Shown: positions 47,966 to 58,081 of the stretch, piece after piece
How the letters are laid out: every line of letters starts with the position of its first letter
Numbering within the stretch: position 1 is the first letter of the stretch
Assembly: GCA_019155205.2 (NCBI GenBank)
Contig: JAHNZQ020000004.1
Coordinates: forward strand, 2,168,237-2,232,236
Reading direction: 5' to 3'
DNA: 64,000 nucleotides
From: Gracilaria vermiculophylla
Lineage: Eukaryota; Rhodophyta; Florideophyceae; Gracilariales; Gracilariaceae
The notes under the pieces: generated by a model
Database searches by the model: none
The model's input: the letters and a program-made list of their open reading frames with translations, nothing else
Told to the model about the DNA's origin: nothing
Program-made: the position numbers and the translations under genes

Positions 47966-49064
47966 AAGTACAGTGTGTTTCAAAATCATACTATCATCTT
48001 AAATTGCCTCAAAACTGTACTGTAGGCTACCTTTTGCACATGGTCTCTGTTGAGTCGTATCAAAATGATATGCACACCCTTTCTATTCCAGTAAAAATGG
48101 GTCGAGGTCACCCACTTTCCAAACAAAGACAGCCTCAAAACATCATGTTTAACGCCGCGCAAAACTATAAAAGTGCAATTGCGCAAAAACAGAAGCCTTA
48201 TAGAATGTTCATTTTGCCAATGTCCTCAAAAAACCTATCCTTAATGGATTAAGACGATCTCCAGGATGCCCGAAAAAGCTCAAATGAGCTAAAAGAAGAG
48301 GAATTGAAAGTAAGGTGTGTGAAAAAAATATTTTGAAAAGGAATATTGGAATAAATATCAATCTCAACGTTTGAAAGTCAACTATATGGAGAACGATAAA
48401 CAACAAAAAATGTATTTCGGTATATAGAAATGAAAGTTATTTTTATTCTTTTTGAAAATCCAAAGCAAGAAAGGGTTGTCTTACATGCTAGAAAAGCATA
48501 CTGGAGAAAAGAATTGAAATGTTTAACTTTCACTGACGAACTAATGTTCAATCTGGATGGATCAGAGTGCTAGAGAGCCTACCGGCACGGTCTTCGTGAA
48601 AAAAGCTTAGATCTGTACACAAGCTATTTTGGGTTTAACATCAGTAATGATCTGGGCTGGAAGTTATAAAAATGGTCTCACTAACATTGCATTTATGAAA
48701 ACATCCATGAACACGGAAAACTATCATGAATTTCTATTCAATATTTTGCTACCGTTTGGTTACTCTTTGCAAGAAGAAAATTTTAATTCTCAGCAGGATA
48801 ACACGCATATGCACACGGCGCCTTTAGTTAAATAACAGACTACAATAATCAGATGTATGTGCTCCAGAGTGCCTGGCGCTCTCGCTAGATTTCAACCTAA
48901 TCGGAAACGTTTCGTAATTGATGGTTAGGCTGGTTTATGGGCATTAATGGTAACCTCAGACAGTTTTTGAAGCCTAAATCTATATTAAGAGTTGCAGTGG
49001 AGGTCTATAAAAGTTTTCACTGTAAAATAGTACATCAAAAAGAAGTCAAAACGTTGCCTAACCG
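47966..49064 (+). mobile_element. Tc1-like element, copy 3
   Basis: The left end holds ACAGTGTGTTTCAAAATCAT, as at 13251. The right end is cut by the family D LTR at 49065, so the right terminal repeat is missing. Confidence 0.7.
48094..49060 (+). pseudogene. Tc1-like transposase, copy 3
   Basis: The N-terminus (MGRGHPLSKQRQPQNIMF) aligns with copy 1. The first catalytic region is CLTFTDELMFNLDGSEC, where the usual TDEK has changed. Then come LTSVMIWAGSYKNGLTNIAF and the second Asp region FNSQQDNTHMHTAPLVK. The third region is degraded (ARFQPNRKRF). Stops and frameshifts are present. Confidence 0.75.
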
Positions 49065-49280
49065 TGTGGCAACTCACGTCTGCAATTCGTAGCAAAACAA
49101 AGGACAGTGGAAAGAAAGGCTCTGTATCCTCCTTCTCAGAGTACCGAGCTTGTCTTTACTTAGGTTTAACACATAGCCTCTTTGACCACAGCCCTGGTGA
49201 CCTTTGCTGCTTTTGGAATTAGTGAAAAGCTAATCCGTTCCTGATGCTCTTTTGAATCACGCCATCAAATGCTCCGCGCT
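49065..49280 (-). repeat. 3' LTR of family D
   Basis: Plus-strand start TGTGGCAACTCACG equals TGTTGCAACTCACG at 57533. Shared inner blocks include ACATAGCCTCTTTG and GTGACCTTTGC. The inner end near 49280 is approximate. Confidence 0.7.
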
Positions 49281-49299
49281 GTGAAACACGGCCCCATCG

Positions 49300-49875
49300 T
49301 GTTGTCCTTTTCCGAAATACCCACGCCACGAGGAAACGTCACAGAGCTTCTGCGCTTCTATCTGAAACCTTCGATCACCCTGCAGCACTCTGTCTCAGAA
49401 ATCCAGGTAGGTACTCTCGTACGTTTTGCAAAGGTTCCCGTGTTAAAACAACCATGTCGGTTAGACCGAAACATTCCACTAATGTCTGCAAGGTTTCATC
49501 CGGCTTTTGGAATTCTTTTCATGGTTTGGCGTTATGGTATATTGTTTTGCTGTGTCTCGCGTATTTCAATAGCTATGGGTATATTTTGTGGTTATCTTGT
49601 GCCACCCTGTAGAAAACCATTCGATGAGCATGGACGACCCCTTTTTTCCTTTCCTTTAAGTAACTATTTGACTTCATAAACCCGTTTTTATTGAAACCAA
49701 CGAACTGTCGCGGCCCACGCCATTTAAATCGGAGCTTATGTCCATGCTTCTTGGCTTTCTGTACCAGCGCGAAGTCCCCTATGGCAAATTTCGTAGCCGT
49801 AACATTCGTACTAGCATTGTGGAGATCAATTACGTTTTTTCGGTGCTTTGAGATCCATGCCTATACCTCGCGATG
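49300..49875 (-). pseudogene. Family D integrase C-terminal part, left of B1
   Basis: From the B1 junction the frame continues HREV, a stop, AWISKHRKNVIDLHNAS, then KFAIGDFALVQKAKKHG and LRFKWRGPR, the DNA-binding end of integrase. It joins exactly to DRTQDILNAM at 53962 on the other side of B1 after removing one CATT. Confidence 0.75.
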
Positions 49876-49879
49876 CATT

Positions 49880-50083
49880 GTTCAACAAGGGATGTAAGGT
49901 AATGGCAACTGGGTCGATGGCCCTTTTTACTGAGCCTGTACTGCTCTGCTGTGGGCTCTTAAATACGCCCCCATACCTATCCGTTCGCGCTCGTTCGCAT
50001 ATCGTCAACACAGTCCTAATTACGCGACCGTTTTCATCACTGTGTCAGCGCCCCTTTGAAGGCATTCAAAGTGCTCTGTTGCA
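49880..50083 (-). repeat. 3' LTR of B1
   Basis: On the element strand it begins TGCAACAGAGCAC and ends CCCTTGTTGAAC. The end is AAC rather than CA; the ends form an imperfect inverted pair (GCAAC and GTTGAAC). A TATA-like GTATTTAAG lies in the middle. Confidence 0.92.
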
Positions 50084-50134
50084 CCATTTTCGTTCAAGAC
50101 CATTGCCGTGGCGTCATTGTAGGTGAGGCAGCAA

Positions 50135-52875
50135 TTAGTTGCGAACAATGTATTCGTGCAATGCTTGTGTAATTGTACCATCGGCATCAATGAAATCACG
50201 CGTTGGCTGCCATTCAGCGTCGTGGGTCCGAGCATTTTCCATGAGTGTTAGCCATTGATATCCGCGCCCTCTTTTGCGATGAGCAAGAATACGAGAAACC
50301 TTAAATAAAGGTGTAGACGAACTGTCATTAACCGGACAGGGCGCCTTACGGCTCGAGTGAGCAAGCGCGACGGGCTGTTCGCGACGGGGCTTCGTATGAG
50401 ACACATGTACCACAGGATGCGTTCGAATATGAGCTGGAAAATTCAGGCGAACCGCGTTCCTTCCAATTAGTTCAAGTATGCGAAATGGACCAAACCTTCG
50501 GGCAGACAACTTTGACGAAGATTGAGCTTTGCTGTAGGCATCGATAAAGAGTTTGCGAGAAACCCATACTTGGTCACCTACTTGATAGGTGGGTACCTTG
50601 ACATGCACGCTTGCTTCAGCGGTTTGACGAGCCTTGGCCGGCCGGTGCGCATACTGTGCGTCAGACATCACGGAACTCAAACGATCTCGAAAATCGCGGA
50701 GCGTCTCGATCGGTGTTCGTGCTTGGAAAATGGTGTCAAGAGGGGCTTTTGGCGCCCAGCCAAGGTCAACCTGAAATGGGGAAAGGCCAAGATCCTGAGA
50801 CACAGCTGAATTGTAAGCGAATTCGGCACTGGGAAGCAACAGATCCCAATCGTTTTGCTCGAAAGTACAAAAGCAGCGAATGTAGTTTTCTACCATGCGA
50901 TTCATTACCTCCGAGGCACCGTCGGTTTNNNNNNNNNNNNNNNNNNNNNNNNNNNNNNNNNNNNNNNNNNNNNNNNNNNNNNNNNNNNNNNNNNNNNNNN
51001 NNNNNNNNNNNNNNNNNNNNNNNNNNNNGAACCCTCAAGGTAACAGCGAAATCGCATGAGAGCAAAAACGAGTCCAAGAAGCTCGCGTTCGTTGGCAGTA
51101 TAATTTTGCTCGGCCGCCGTCAGCTTGCGCGACGTGTACGCGATAACCCGATCAATGCCAGAATCGTCAAGTTGGGTCACGGTAGCGCCCACTCCTGTTT
51201 GCGAGGCATCGATTTGAACACGAAACGGTCTGTTCCAATCCGGAGGCATGAGAACAGGAGCGGTGACCAATGCGGACTTTAAATCGCGAAGGGCTGCAGA
51301 TGCGGCGTCATCCCAGGCTCGAATGCCAATGCCCTTCTGTGTGAGACGAGTCAATGGGGCTGCTTGGGAAGAAAAGCGAGGAATGAAGCGGCGGAAGAAC
51401 TGCACCAGGCCAACGAAACTGCGCAGCTCCGTTAGCGTCTGAGGGGTAGGCCGGTTTGTAATAACCTCCGTCTTGCCGGGATGAACGCGAATCCCAGCGC
51501 GACTGACAATCAGTCCCAGGAACTCGGTTTCGGATTTCAAGAAATCACATTTCTTCGGAGACGCATAAAGCTTATGTTGTCGAAGCCGCTGCAGGACCGC
51601 ACGGTCATGGTCAAGATGCTCCTCACGTGTACGACTGTAGATCAGGATATCATCGATGTAAACCACTAGAAAGCGATCAATGTAGTCATGAAAAACTCTG
51701 TTCATGAGTCCCTGGAACGTAGCTGGAGAGTTACAAAGGCCCATGGGCATCACCAGATACTCGAATTGACCGTACTTGGTGTTGAATGCCGTCTTCTCGA
51801 TGTCACTGGGACGAAGGCGAATCTGATGAAAACCAGTCTTCATATCCAGCTTCGAAAAGTACGAGGCCTGGCCAAGCCTGTCAAACATCTCATCACATCG
51901 GGGAATCGGTGCGCGGTTCCGTTTAGTGATACGGTTAAGCGCGCGGTAGTCAACGACCCCACGAAGCCCGTCGCTACTCTTCACAAAAAACAAAGGAGCC
52001 CCATACGGCGAATGGCTCGGGCGGATCTTACCTGATTTCAACAGTTTGTCCACATAGTCACGAGCTGCAACCAGCTCTGCAGGAGACAGCTGATAGAGTG
52101 TACGGTACGGCGGTTTGGACCCCGGCTGAATGTCAATGCTATGCTCGATATCGCGCTCAGGTGGCAGCCCTGCAGGCAGCTCGGATTGAAAAACGTCCTC
52201 GAACTCGTGCAAGATAGAGCGAAGATCCTCAACAGATGGAGAAAGAAGGGCTGGTTTCGGCTTGCGGGAAGCAGGGTCATTGGAAAGGCTGTTACAAGAT
52301 GCGGCGCGACGAGAAACAGCATGGTATATCTTTGTGTCGCTTGGACACTTGCGAAGAAGCTTCCGGAACCGTTTCACGCCAAGCGATGTTACAAGCAGCG
52401 GCTGTAAGTGGGCAACAACCCTTGCCTTCAAAGCGTATCCACCAACTGAGATGAGTCGCTGCGCGTAGTCAGTGTCGGGGTTTTCGATGGCGTGCCAGGG
52501 CATGCCTAACAAGACGTCGTACCGGCAGTCGGCAACCAGCCAAGTCCCCGTAAACACGTAATCGCCGACTTGAACAGTCCCGCTGGCAAGTTCTGTGGCG
52601 ATCTCATTGGAACCGCGTTTAGAATGATTGACGTCCATCAAGGTAGGCGTAAATTGAAGGGAGTCTCTGTGCCGCTCCGCAAAACTGTGCGAAAGGACAT
52701 TTGTAGTACAGCCATCATCCTTCAAGATCGAAACTGGGATGGAATTAAACGTTCCGTCCATAACAAGAAGCGGAACACACGGAGCACTACCGAGACCACT
52801 AGGTAGCTGCTCAGCAAACGGTACGTTTGAGACAAGGGGTCCTTCCGACGTGCAATACTTTGGTTGGGAAGGACC
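50135..52875 (-). CDS. B1 pol: protease, RT, RNase H, integrase, chromodomain (gapped)
   Basis: Pol lies in the -1 frame relative to gag and stays open from the gag stop region. The protease-like start has VSILKDDGCTTNVLS (an Asp-Asp-Gly in place of the usual Asp-Ser/Thr-Gly) and RYDVLLGMPWH. RT has FVKSSDGLRGVVDYRALNR, FSKLDMKTGFHQIRL, the catalytic LVVYIDDILIYS and LGLIVSRAGIRV. RNase H has the first Asp in FRVQIDASQTGVG and YTANERELLGLVFALM. The 100-N gap replaces the RNase H end and most of integrase. After it come TDGASEVMNRMVENYIR, an SH3-like tail VGDQVWVSRK and a chromodomain (FKVSRILAHRKRGRGYQW). Confidence 0.92.
50929..51028. other. Assembly gap of 100 N in B1 pol
   Basis: The gap falls between RNase H (RCYLEG) and late integrase (TDGASEV). 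Family structure predicts roughly 1 kb of coding sequence there, so the true gap is probably much longer than 100 bp. Confidence 0.97.
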
Positions 52876-52877
52876 GT

Positions 52878-53726
52878 TTAGTTTTCCTCGTTATCAGACC
52901 CTATGGTTTCGGCTTCAGCTAAGGTCGCAACCACGTTTGCAACGGCGGCGGAAGAGTGCGTATTCCTTGAGCGATGTTTATACGGACGACATCCAGGTTT
53001 GTGGCACGTGAAACAGGCGTTGTTTTTGATATCTTCCAGGCGTTGCTTGGAGCGCGCACTTTGACGAACGTTAATGTTCCCGATGTCCATTGGTTCGGGA
53101 GCTCCATTGTGTGAAGAGCCGCTGGCATTACTGCCACCGGATGAGCCCGCATGACTGCCACTAGATGAGCCACCAAGACTGAGACCCTCAAAGGCGGCTT
53201 CAACGCGCATGGCAATTTTTGTGGCTTCTTCGAAGTCGAAACAGTTTGCCTTACGAACTTCGAATTGAATTTTAGGGTTCAGCCCACTTACAAACTTGTC
53301 CCATTTCTCACTGGAAGTCATGTCCGGCACCGTCAAAACAATGTTCCGAAAGCGTGAAAGATAGTCTGCAACACTTCCGGTTTGTTTACAGGATCGAAGA
53401 GAGTCTCTTGCTCGGCGTTCATGATCCTCTGGCACAAATTCACGTCTGATAGCTTCGGTAAACTCCGTCCACGTCTGAGGCACAGTATTAGCCTTCACGA
53501 CTGTGTACCACCAAATTGCGGCCGTGTCTGTGAGCAAAGTAGTCGCAAAAGATATTCGATTCTCGTCACTCAGTACAACGTTTCCATTAGCAAGCTGAAC
53601 GAGATTGAAATATTGATCTACTTTGTACAGCCAAGTGTTAACAATGAGAAAATCTCTATTGCCACTGAACACTTCCGGCTTATTCGGTTTCAGATTGATC
53701 GGCCCAGCGTTGGTTGCAGCGGCCAT
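52878..53726 (-). CDS. B1 gag capsid and nucleocapsid polyprotein
   Basis: The 282-residue frame starts at 53726 (MAAATNAGPINLKPNKPEVF), 15 nt after the primer site. A retrotransposon gag core spans about residues 20-170: AIWWYTVVKANTVPQTWTEF, FVPEDHERRARDSL and VADYLSRFRNIVLTVPDM. A Gly/Ser-rich linker follows, then a knuckle-like CFTCHKPGCRPYKHRSR. This lacks the final Cys spacing of a standard CCHC knuckle. The stop at 52878-52880 overlaps the region where pol opens in the -1 frame, near GGAAAAC (52881-52887). The frame is fully intact. Confidence 0.92.
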   Translation of the reverse strand: MAAATNAGPINLKPNKPEVFSGNRDFLIVNTWLYKVDQYFNLVQLANGNVVLSDENRISFATTLLTDTAAIWWYTVVKANTVPQTWTEFTEAIRREFVPEDHERRARDSLRSCKQTGSVADYLSRFRNIVLTVPDMTSSEKWDKFVSGLNPKIQFEVRKANCFDFEEATKIAMRVEAAFEGLSLGGSSSGSHAGSSGGSNASGSSHNGAPEPMDIGNINVRQSARSKQRLEDIKNNACFTCHKPGCRPYKHRSRNTHSSAAVANVVATLAEAETIGSDNEEN

Positions 53727-53740
53727 ATTGACAAATGCAC

Positions 53741-53753
53741 AGCGATGCTACCA
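53741..53753 (-). promoter_or_regulatory. B1 primer binding site
   Basis: On the element strand TGGTAGCATCGCT directly follows the 5' LTR. TGGTAGCA is complementary to the 3' end of initiator methionine tRNA, a common primer. The identical 13 bases occur in B2 at 62157-62169. Confidence 0.75.
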
Positions 53754-53957
53754 GTTCAACAAGGGATGTAAGGTAATGGCAACTGGGTCGATGGCCCTTT
53801 TTACTGAGCCTGTACTGCTCTGCTGTGGGCTCTTAATTACGCCCCCATACCTATCCGTTCGCGCTCGTTCGCATATCGTCAACACAGTCCTAATTACACG
53901 ACCGTTTTCATCACTGTGTCAGCGCCCCTTTGAAGGCATTCAAAGTGCTCTGTTGCA
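53754..53957 (-). repeat. 5' LTR of B1
   Basis: It is 204 bp and differs from the 3' LTR at two positions (TTAATTACG versus TTAAATACG, and TACACGACC versus TACGCGACC, plus strand). Confidence 0.93.
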
Positions 53958-53961
53958 CATT

Positions 53962-55190
53962 GCGTTTAAGATGTCTTGCGTACGGTCAATTTCCACTCCC
54001 TGTCGGGCTTTCACTTTAGATAGAATTGGCAGCGTAGTATATTTCTCAATCGGCAGCGCTATAAGAAGAGATCAGTACGGTTTATGTCCTATGAAGAGCT
54101 CCAGAGGCGTCCCGTATACTCTCGGTTCACCATTTTGGAGCCCGCATTACCGTAATGGTGCCTGATTGAGGATGCTATGAACGCACTCTGTCACGGCCGG
54201 TCAGTCATTGGCTGTAAGTCTGAATTCGTAGAGCACTGCTCCGCAGGCTTTGAGAATTTTCCGGAATACGCGTTCTAGAGAACCGTTGGCCCAGGACACG
54301 TATGCGGTGGTGAAATTAAGGATGATTGGAGTAGACTTAGCTAAAATAGCTGTAAACTTTAGCAGATGTCTAGCAGGCAGACGAGCAGGCTGGTTGACAT
54401 CAGGGTGCCGTTTGTTCTAGCTACAAAGACTTATCCATTATATAGCCAAACTAACAACCGTTAAATACAGTTGTACAACCGTTAAATCTAATTACAAGTA
54501 ATGTTAACACAGTTCAGTTCGACTGAGTCCATAGAATTCATAGAAATGGTGCTTAGTCTTCAGCTCCTCCGTCGCAGTCGCCATGAGTTCATTGTTAAAG
54601 TGAAATTCTTGGTCCATTGCGCCAAATATCACGAATCAGGTAGCGACTGCATCTGCTGATGCTGCACTGTTTGTGGTGGGAAAGGGCCAGAGCCATGTAA
54701 AGGCACTCAGGTCATCCCGCAATATTAAGATATAGAAATGCTTGGTCACACTGTCCTCCATATACAAGAAGTCGACGTAAACTCCTTCATTCGGGTTTTA
54801 ACCGTGTAATGCGGAACCTAATGGCCTTTGGATAATCTCTCTGAAGCCTGTAGCGAGACATTGTAGGCAGTCCCGCACGAACGCATGTATAACACCAGTC
54901 ATGCCGCACCATACAAAGTCTTTTCGCACCATGGTTTCCGTTGCATTCATTCCCATACGGCCAATCCTTTTACAGTGGGGTAGAACTATCATCTTCAGCT
55001 CGAGCTCCATAGCGTCCACCGGAATCTACATACCTGGATCTTCATGCAACAGGCTAACTCAACCTTCTTTAAAGTGTCCAGGGGCATGATGATTCTTTTA
55101 TGTGCTGCGTATTTCGTCGATGTCCGGACATTCCGCCTTATCTACAGGCAGTGTTATCTTTGCTGCTGTTTGTACCAAGTTACAGACTTT
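53962..55190 (-). pseudogene. Family D integrase, zinc region and core
   Basis: The zinc region is near 54900-54800 (HAFVRDCLQCLATG, the Cys pair). The core starts with GVYVDFLYMEDSVTKHFYIL (first Asp) and DDLSAFTWLWPF. The second Asp block is altered (GAMDQEFHFNNELM). The Glu region reads WANGSLERVFRKILKACGA near 54280. The tail reaches DRTQDILNAM at the B1 junction. Several frameshifts occur. Confidence 0.78.
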
Positions 55191-56650
55191 ACATCTTCAG
55201 AGTGTATGCTTGCAATATCCCTTTGTCCACCGTGTCAGGATGTTGGCAAACACGTTCTCATTGCCCGGTGTGAGTTCGATGGTGTACTCGAATCGGGACA
55301 AGAACACTGCCCACCGTTGTATGCTAGCTATGATGCGCTAACCCAGTGAAGGCTGTAATGGCAGCGGCACGGAAACAAATAGAATCTTCCTGTGATCTGT
55401 ATACATATGGACTGGGTTCTCATCTAGAAATAAAGAGTACAGCTTGTCAAGCATCTTCAAAATTGCGAAAGCCTCCTGCTAAAAAGTACTCCAATTGGCT
55501 CAAGCACCTTTGAATACTTCACCAAGGAAGGCTAGGGGCTCATGGTCTTGGAGAGAGAATGGCTTGATCAGAGTATCTGGCTTTGCATACGTCACTACCT
55601 CTGATAAGTGATCATTTGAGGCTTCTTTACTTGTGCAGATTAAGTTTCCCTTCCTGGGGTATAATAAATACATGGCATTCCTAAAGCTGTCCTGTATATC
55701 CCGAAACGCTTCTGCGTGCTCTTGGCCCCAAGATAGGTCGTCTAATTGCATTCCTTTGATGTTTTTCTTCTTTAGCCGCCCTGCTTTCTGGCACGCGGCT
55801 TCGAGCACTTCATTAAGGGGCGCGGTTGGCCTGTCGGAATCTGGAATGGCTGTAGCCATTCACCGGCAAAAATGAACAAATTCATAGAGCTCCACGGCGG
55901 TGATCGCTTTGTGTATATTTTCATGCGCTTCGACTTTTGCGGGTTCCCTGGTGTATCCGTCGCCGTTGGCCAGTCATCCGCACCACTTGATCTCTTTTGC
56001 AAAGAACTTGCTGTTTTCTTTGCAGAGATCTGCAATCCATTAGCGGCGCAAATCTCAAAGAACCCTCGCATTATATACAGTAAAATCTCCTCATCCTTTG
56101 CATAAAGATTGAAATCGTCTATCCGTGCTTTCAAGTTAGCCCGTAGTTCTTTGAAGAGCGGCTCAACTGAGGATCGGAAGTGGGAAGCTGTGTTTCTTAA
56201 ACCCGGTATGACTCGTGTGGACAAATATATTCCATTTTGACAGACCACACTGCACACACCATATGATCTAGGGTGCCGCTGGAGTTGCCAGTATGCGTGC
56301 ACGACGTCAACCACTGCGAAGCACCGGCTGTTAGTGAAGTCTTAAATCTCAGAGTCCAGGTGTGGCATTGGCCAGTCTTGCTTCGACGTTGCCGGATTCA
56401 CTGATCGCAAATCAATTCAGCAGCAAACCTTCGCCTTCAAACCTATTTTGGGAACCTGCAATGGTGCTGCGTGCCATTCCGCGTTAGGACTCGGTACGAA
56501 AATACCAAGATCAACGGGCTTTGCCGTGTAGGCTTAAAGGAAGGGCCTTCGGGGGCGTGATACCGCCGCACCTTGACCTTCACAGGCCACTTATTTGAAT
56601 CTAGCTTGATTTGCATGAGCGATATGTTGGTTGGGTCGGAATTCACCAGC
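55191..56650 (-). pseudogene. Family D reverse transcriptase and RNase H
   Basis: The fingers show WHAAPLQVPKIG and CFAVVDVVHAYWQLQRHPRS. The frame 56314-55772 contains TRVIPGLRNTASHF. The catalytic motif, usually YxDD, reads LKARIDDFNLYA, so the Tyr is lost but both Asp remain. RNase H follows: EHAEAFRDIQDSFRNAMYLL, EPLAFLGEVFKGA, NPVHMYTDHRKILF and LSRFEYTIELTPGNENVFAN. The distinctive blocks suggest an oomycete-type gypsy. Confidence 0.82.
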
Positions 56651-57440
56651 CTTTGCATAAATTTGGCTTGAAATCGGCAAGTAGTTCTGACAGTTTCTTC
56701 GACCCACCACGGGATATAAAATTTGCGCGTGCGTCACTTACCAATTTCACTAGGGCATCGTCAACTTCCTCAGGATTTCTATCGCCCAGATCATTGTATG
56801 CATTACTCTCTTCCAGTTTATCGTCTCCTTCTGAGACGCAGCTGTGAAATGTGTCTCCGTCCATAGTTGCCGCAACTATGCCACGCGTAGCAGTACCTCC
56901 GCTCTTCGATTCGGCCGCTGATGCGTCTTGTACATTTATTATATAATCATTCTGATCGCAGGCTGCAGCCAGAAGTGCCTTACTTTCACATCCGATGGAC
57001 TGTGACAATATGCAGCATCTTTTCAAGCACTTCTACCCTGCAGGTGGCTTTCAGCGTTTTGAGATACTCAGTAAAGAGACCCCAGACTCGCTTTTTAGCC
57101 TCTTTCATCGATATGTCCATCTTCACCTGATTGACAGTTTCTTCTATAGGGTCTAGGTCGTTTCTCTTGGGCTCAAAGCTTGCCTAATTTCGAATGCAAT
57201 CTTTTATATGATCATGCGCGAGAGCCCTCGTTGACTCAGCTTTGACCCATCCGGCTTGTAGAAACGCCTTAAGGAAAATGTCTTCAATTAACGCTCTGTA
57301 AGAGATTAATGGATAATTAGCTCCTAGTTCGCAGTTTTTCTCTTCCATCTGCTTCTCATACAGCTCTCTTTTTATGAAATTGTGTAAAGCCTTGCGTTGA
57401 GACACCCTGAAGTTTCGGTGCTTCAATACATGACACAATG
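56651..57440 (-). pseudogene. Family D gag/protease region remnant
   Basis: Frames at 57438-57184 and 57026-56643 are helical and acidic (ERTLIEDIFLKAFLQ-like and NAYNDLGDRNPEEVDDALVK). They precede RT where protease and spacer are expected, but no DTG motif or zinc knuckle is visible. Confidence 0.45.
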
Positions 57441-57532
57441 CTCTGGTGGACCTTATCGCTGCTAAAAGGATCTTGATTTAGAGTCATGTTTATGCAGCGC
57501 TGCCTACGCGATTTTTTTAAAACAACAATTAC

Positions 57533-57759
57533 TGTTGCAACTCACGTTGCCAACTTGTTGCAAAACAGAGAAAAATGGATACTAAGGCTTTGCCTCCTGC
57601 TCCTCGGAGTATCGAGCTTTTCTTTACTCAGTTTTAATACATAGCCTCTTTGGAAAGGACCCTCGTGACCTTTGCCGCTCTTGTAATCAGTTAACAGCTA
57701 ATTATCAGCTGTTAGTTTCCGATGCCCTTCAGAATTACGCGACCAATTGCTCTGCGCTA
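57533..57759 (-). repeat. 5' LTR of family D
   Basis: It starts TGTTGCAACTCACG on the plus strand and pairs with 49065-49280. No target duplication was found. Confidence 0.7.
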
Positions 57760-57850
57760 CGTAATTGTGGCATAGGGAGTGTGGTAGTAATACTGTGACT
57801 ACGTACCAAGGGTGGTATGCGCTGCTCGCACGGCACATTGCCGATTGGGC

Positions 57851-57910
57851 TCCCTAGTGTCTATCTGACCAGCGACCTCATATGAGGTTAAATGACCTCA
57901 TATGAGGTCA
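57851..57910 (+). repeat. piggyBac 2 left end: terminal repeat plus two palindromes
   Basis: TCCCTAGTGTCTATCTGACC is followed by GACCTCATATGAGGTT (57874-57889) and TGACCTCATATGAGGTCA (57893-57910). The second is a perfect 18-base palindrome. A TTAA lies between them. Confidence 0.85.
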
Positions 57911-58081
57911 TTTCTAATTACTTTGCAATTAGGTGAAAACATTAAAACTTTTCCCAATATATTTTTGTTCTGATATCCTTATCATGTTGTCGACGCCGGC
58001 AGCGCTGAGCTGTGTCCACAACAACAAAGGGTGAATTGTGACTGTTACATCAATCAGAGCCGTCAACAACATTCGTAAACT

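Larger units (their letters stand above)
49880..53957 (-). mobile_element. Chromovirus Ty3/gypsy element B1, young insertion in family D
   Basis: Two 204-bp LTRs differ at 2 positions, and the flanks are the exact 4-bp duplication CATT (49876-49879, 53958-53961). Gag is an uninterrupted 282 codons and the visible pol has no stops outside the gap, so this is the youngest element here and could be active if the gapped part is intact. The N gap hides most of integrase. Confidence 0.93.
49065..57759 (-). mobile_element. Ty3/gypsy retrotransposon, family D, interrupted by B1
   Basis: LTR-like repeats of about 220 bp at both ends enclose a minus-strand pol with protease region, RT, RNase H and integrase. 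The type resembles gypsy polyproteins I associate with Phytophthora (blocks DDLSAFTWLWPF, LSRFEYTIELTPGNENVFAN). B1 sits inside the integrase tail; without it the element is about 4.6 kb. No chromodomain is certain. Confidence 0.83.

Noticed and set aside
50611..51282. Plus-strand 223-codon frame through the second gap
   Set aside because: It is antisense to B1 pol and crosses 100 N; the pol frame explains the region.
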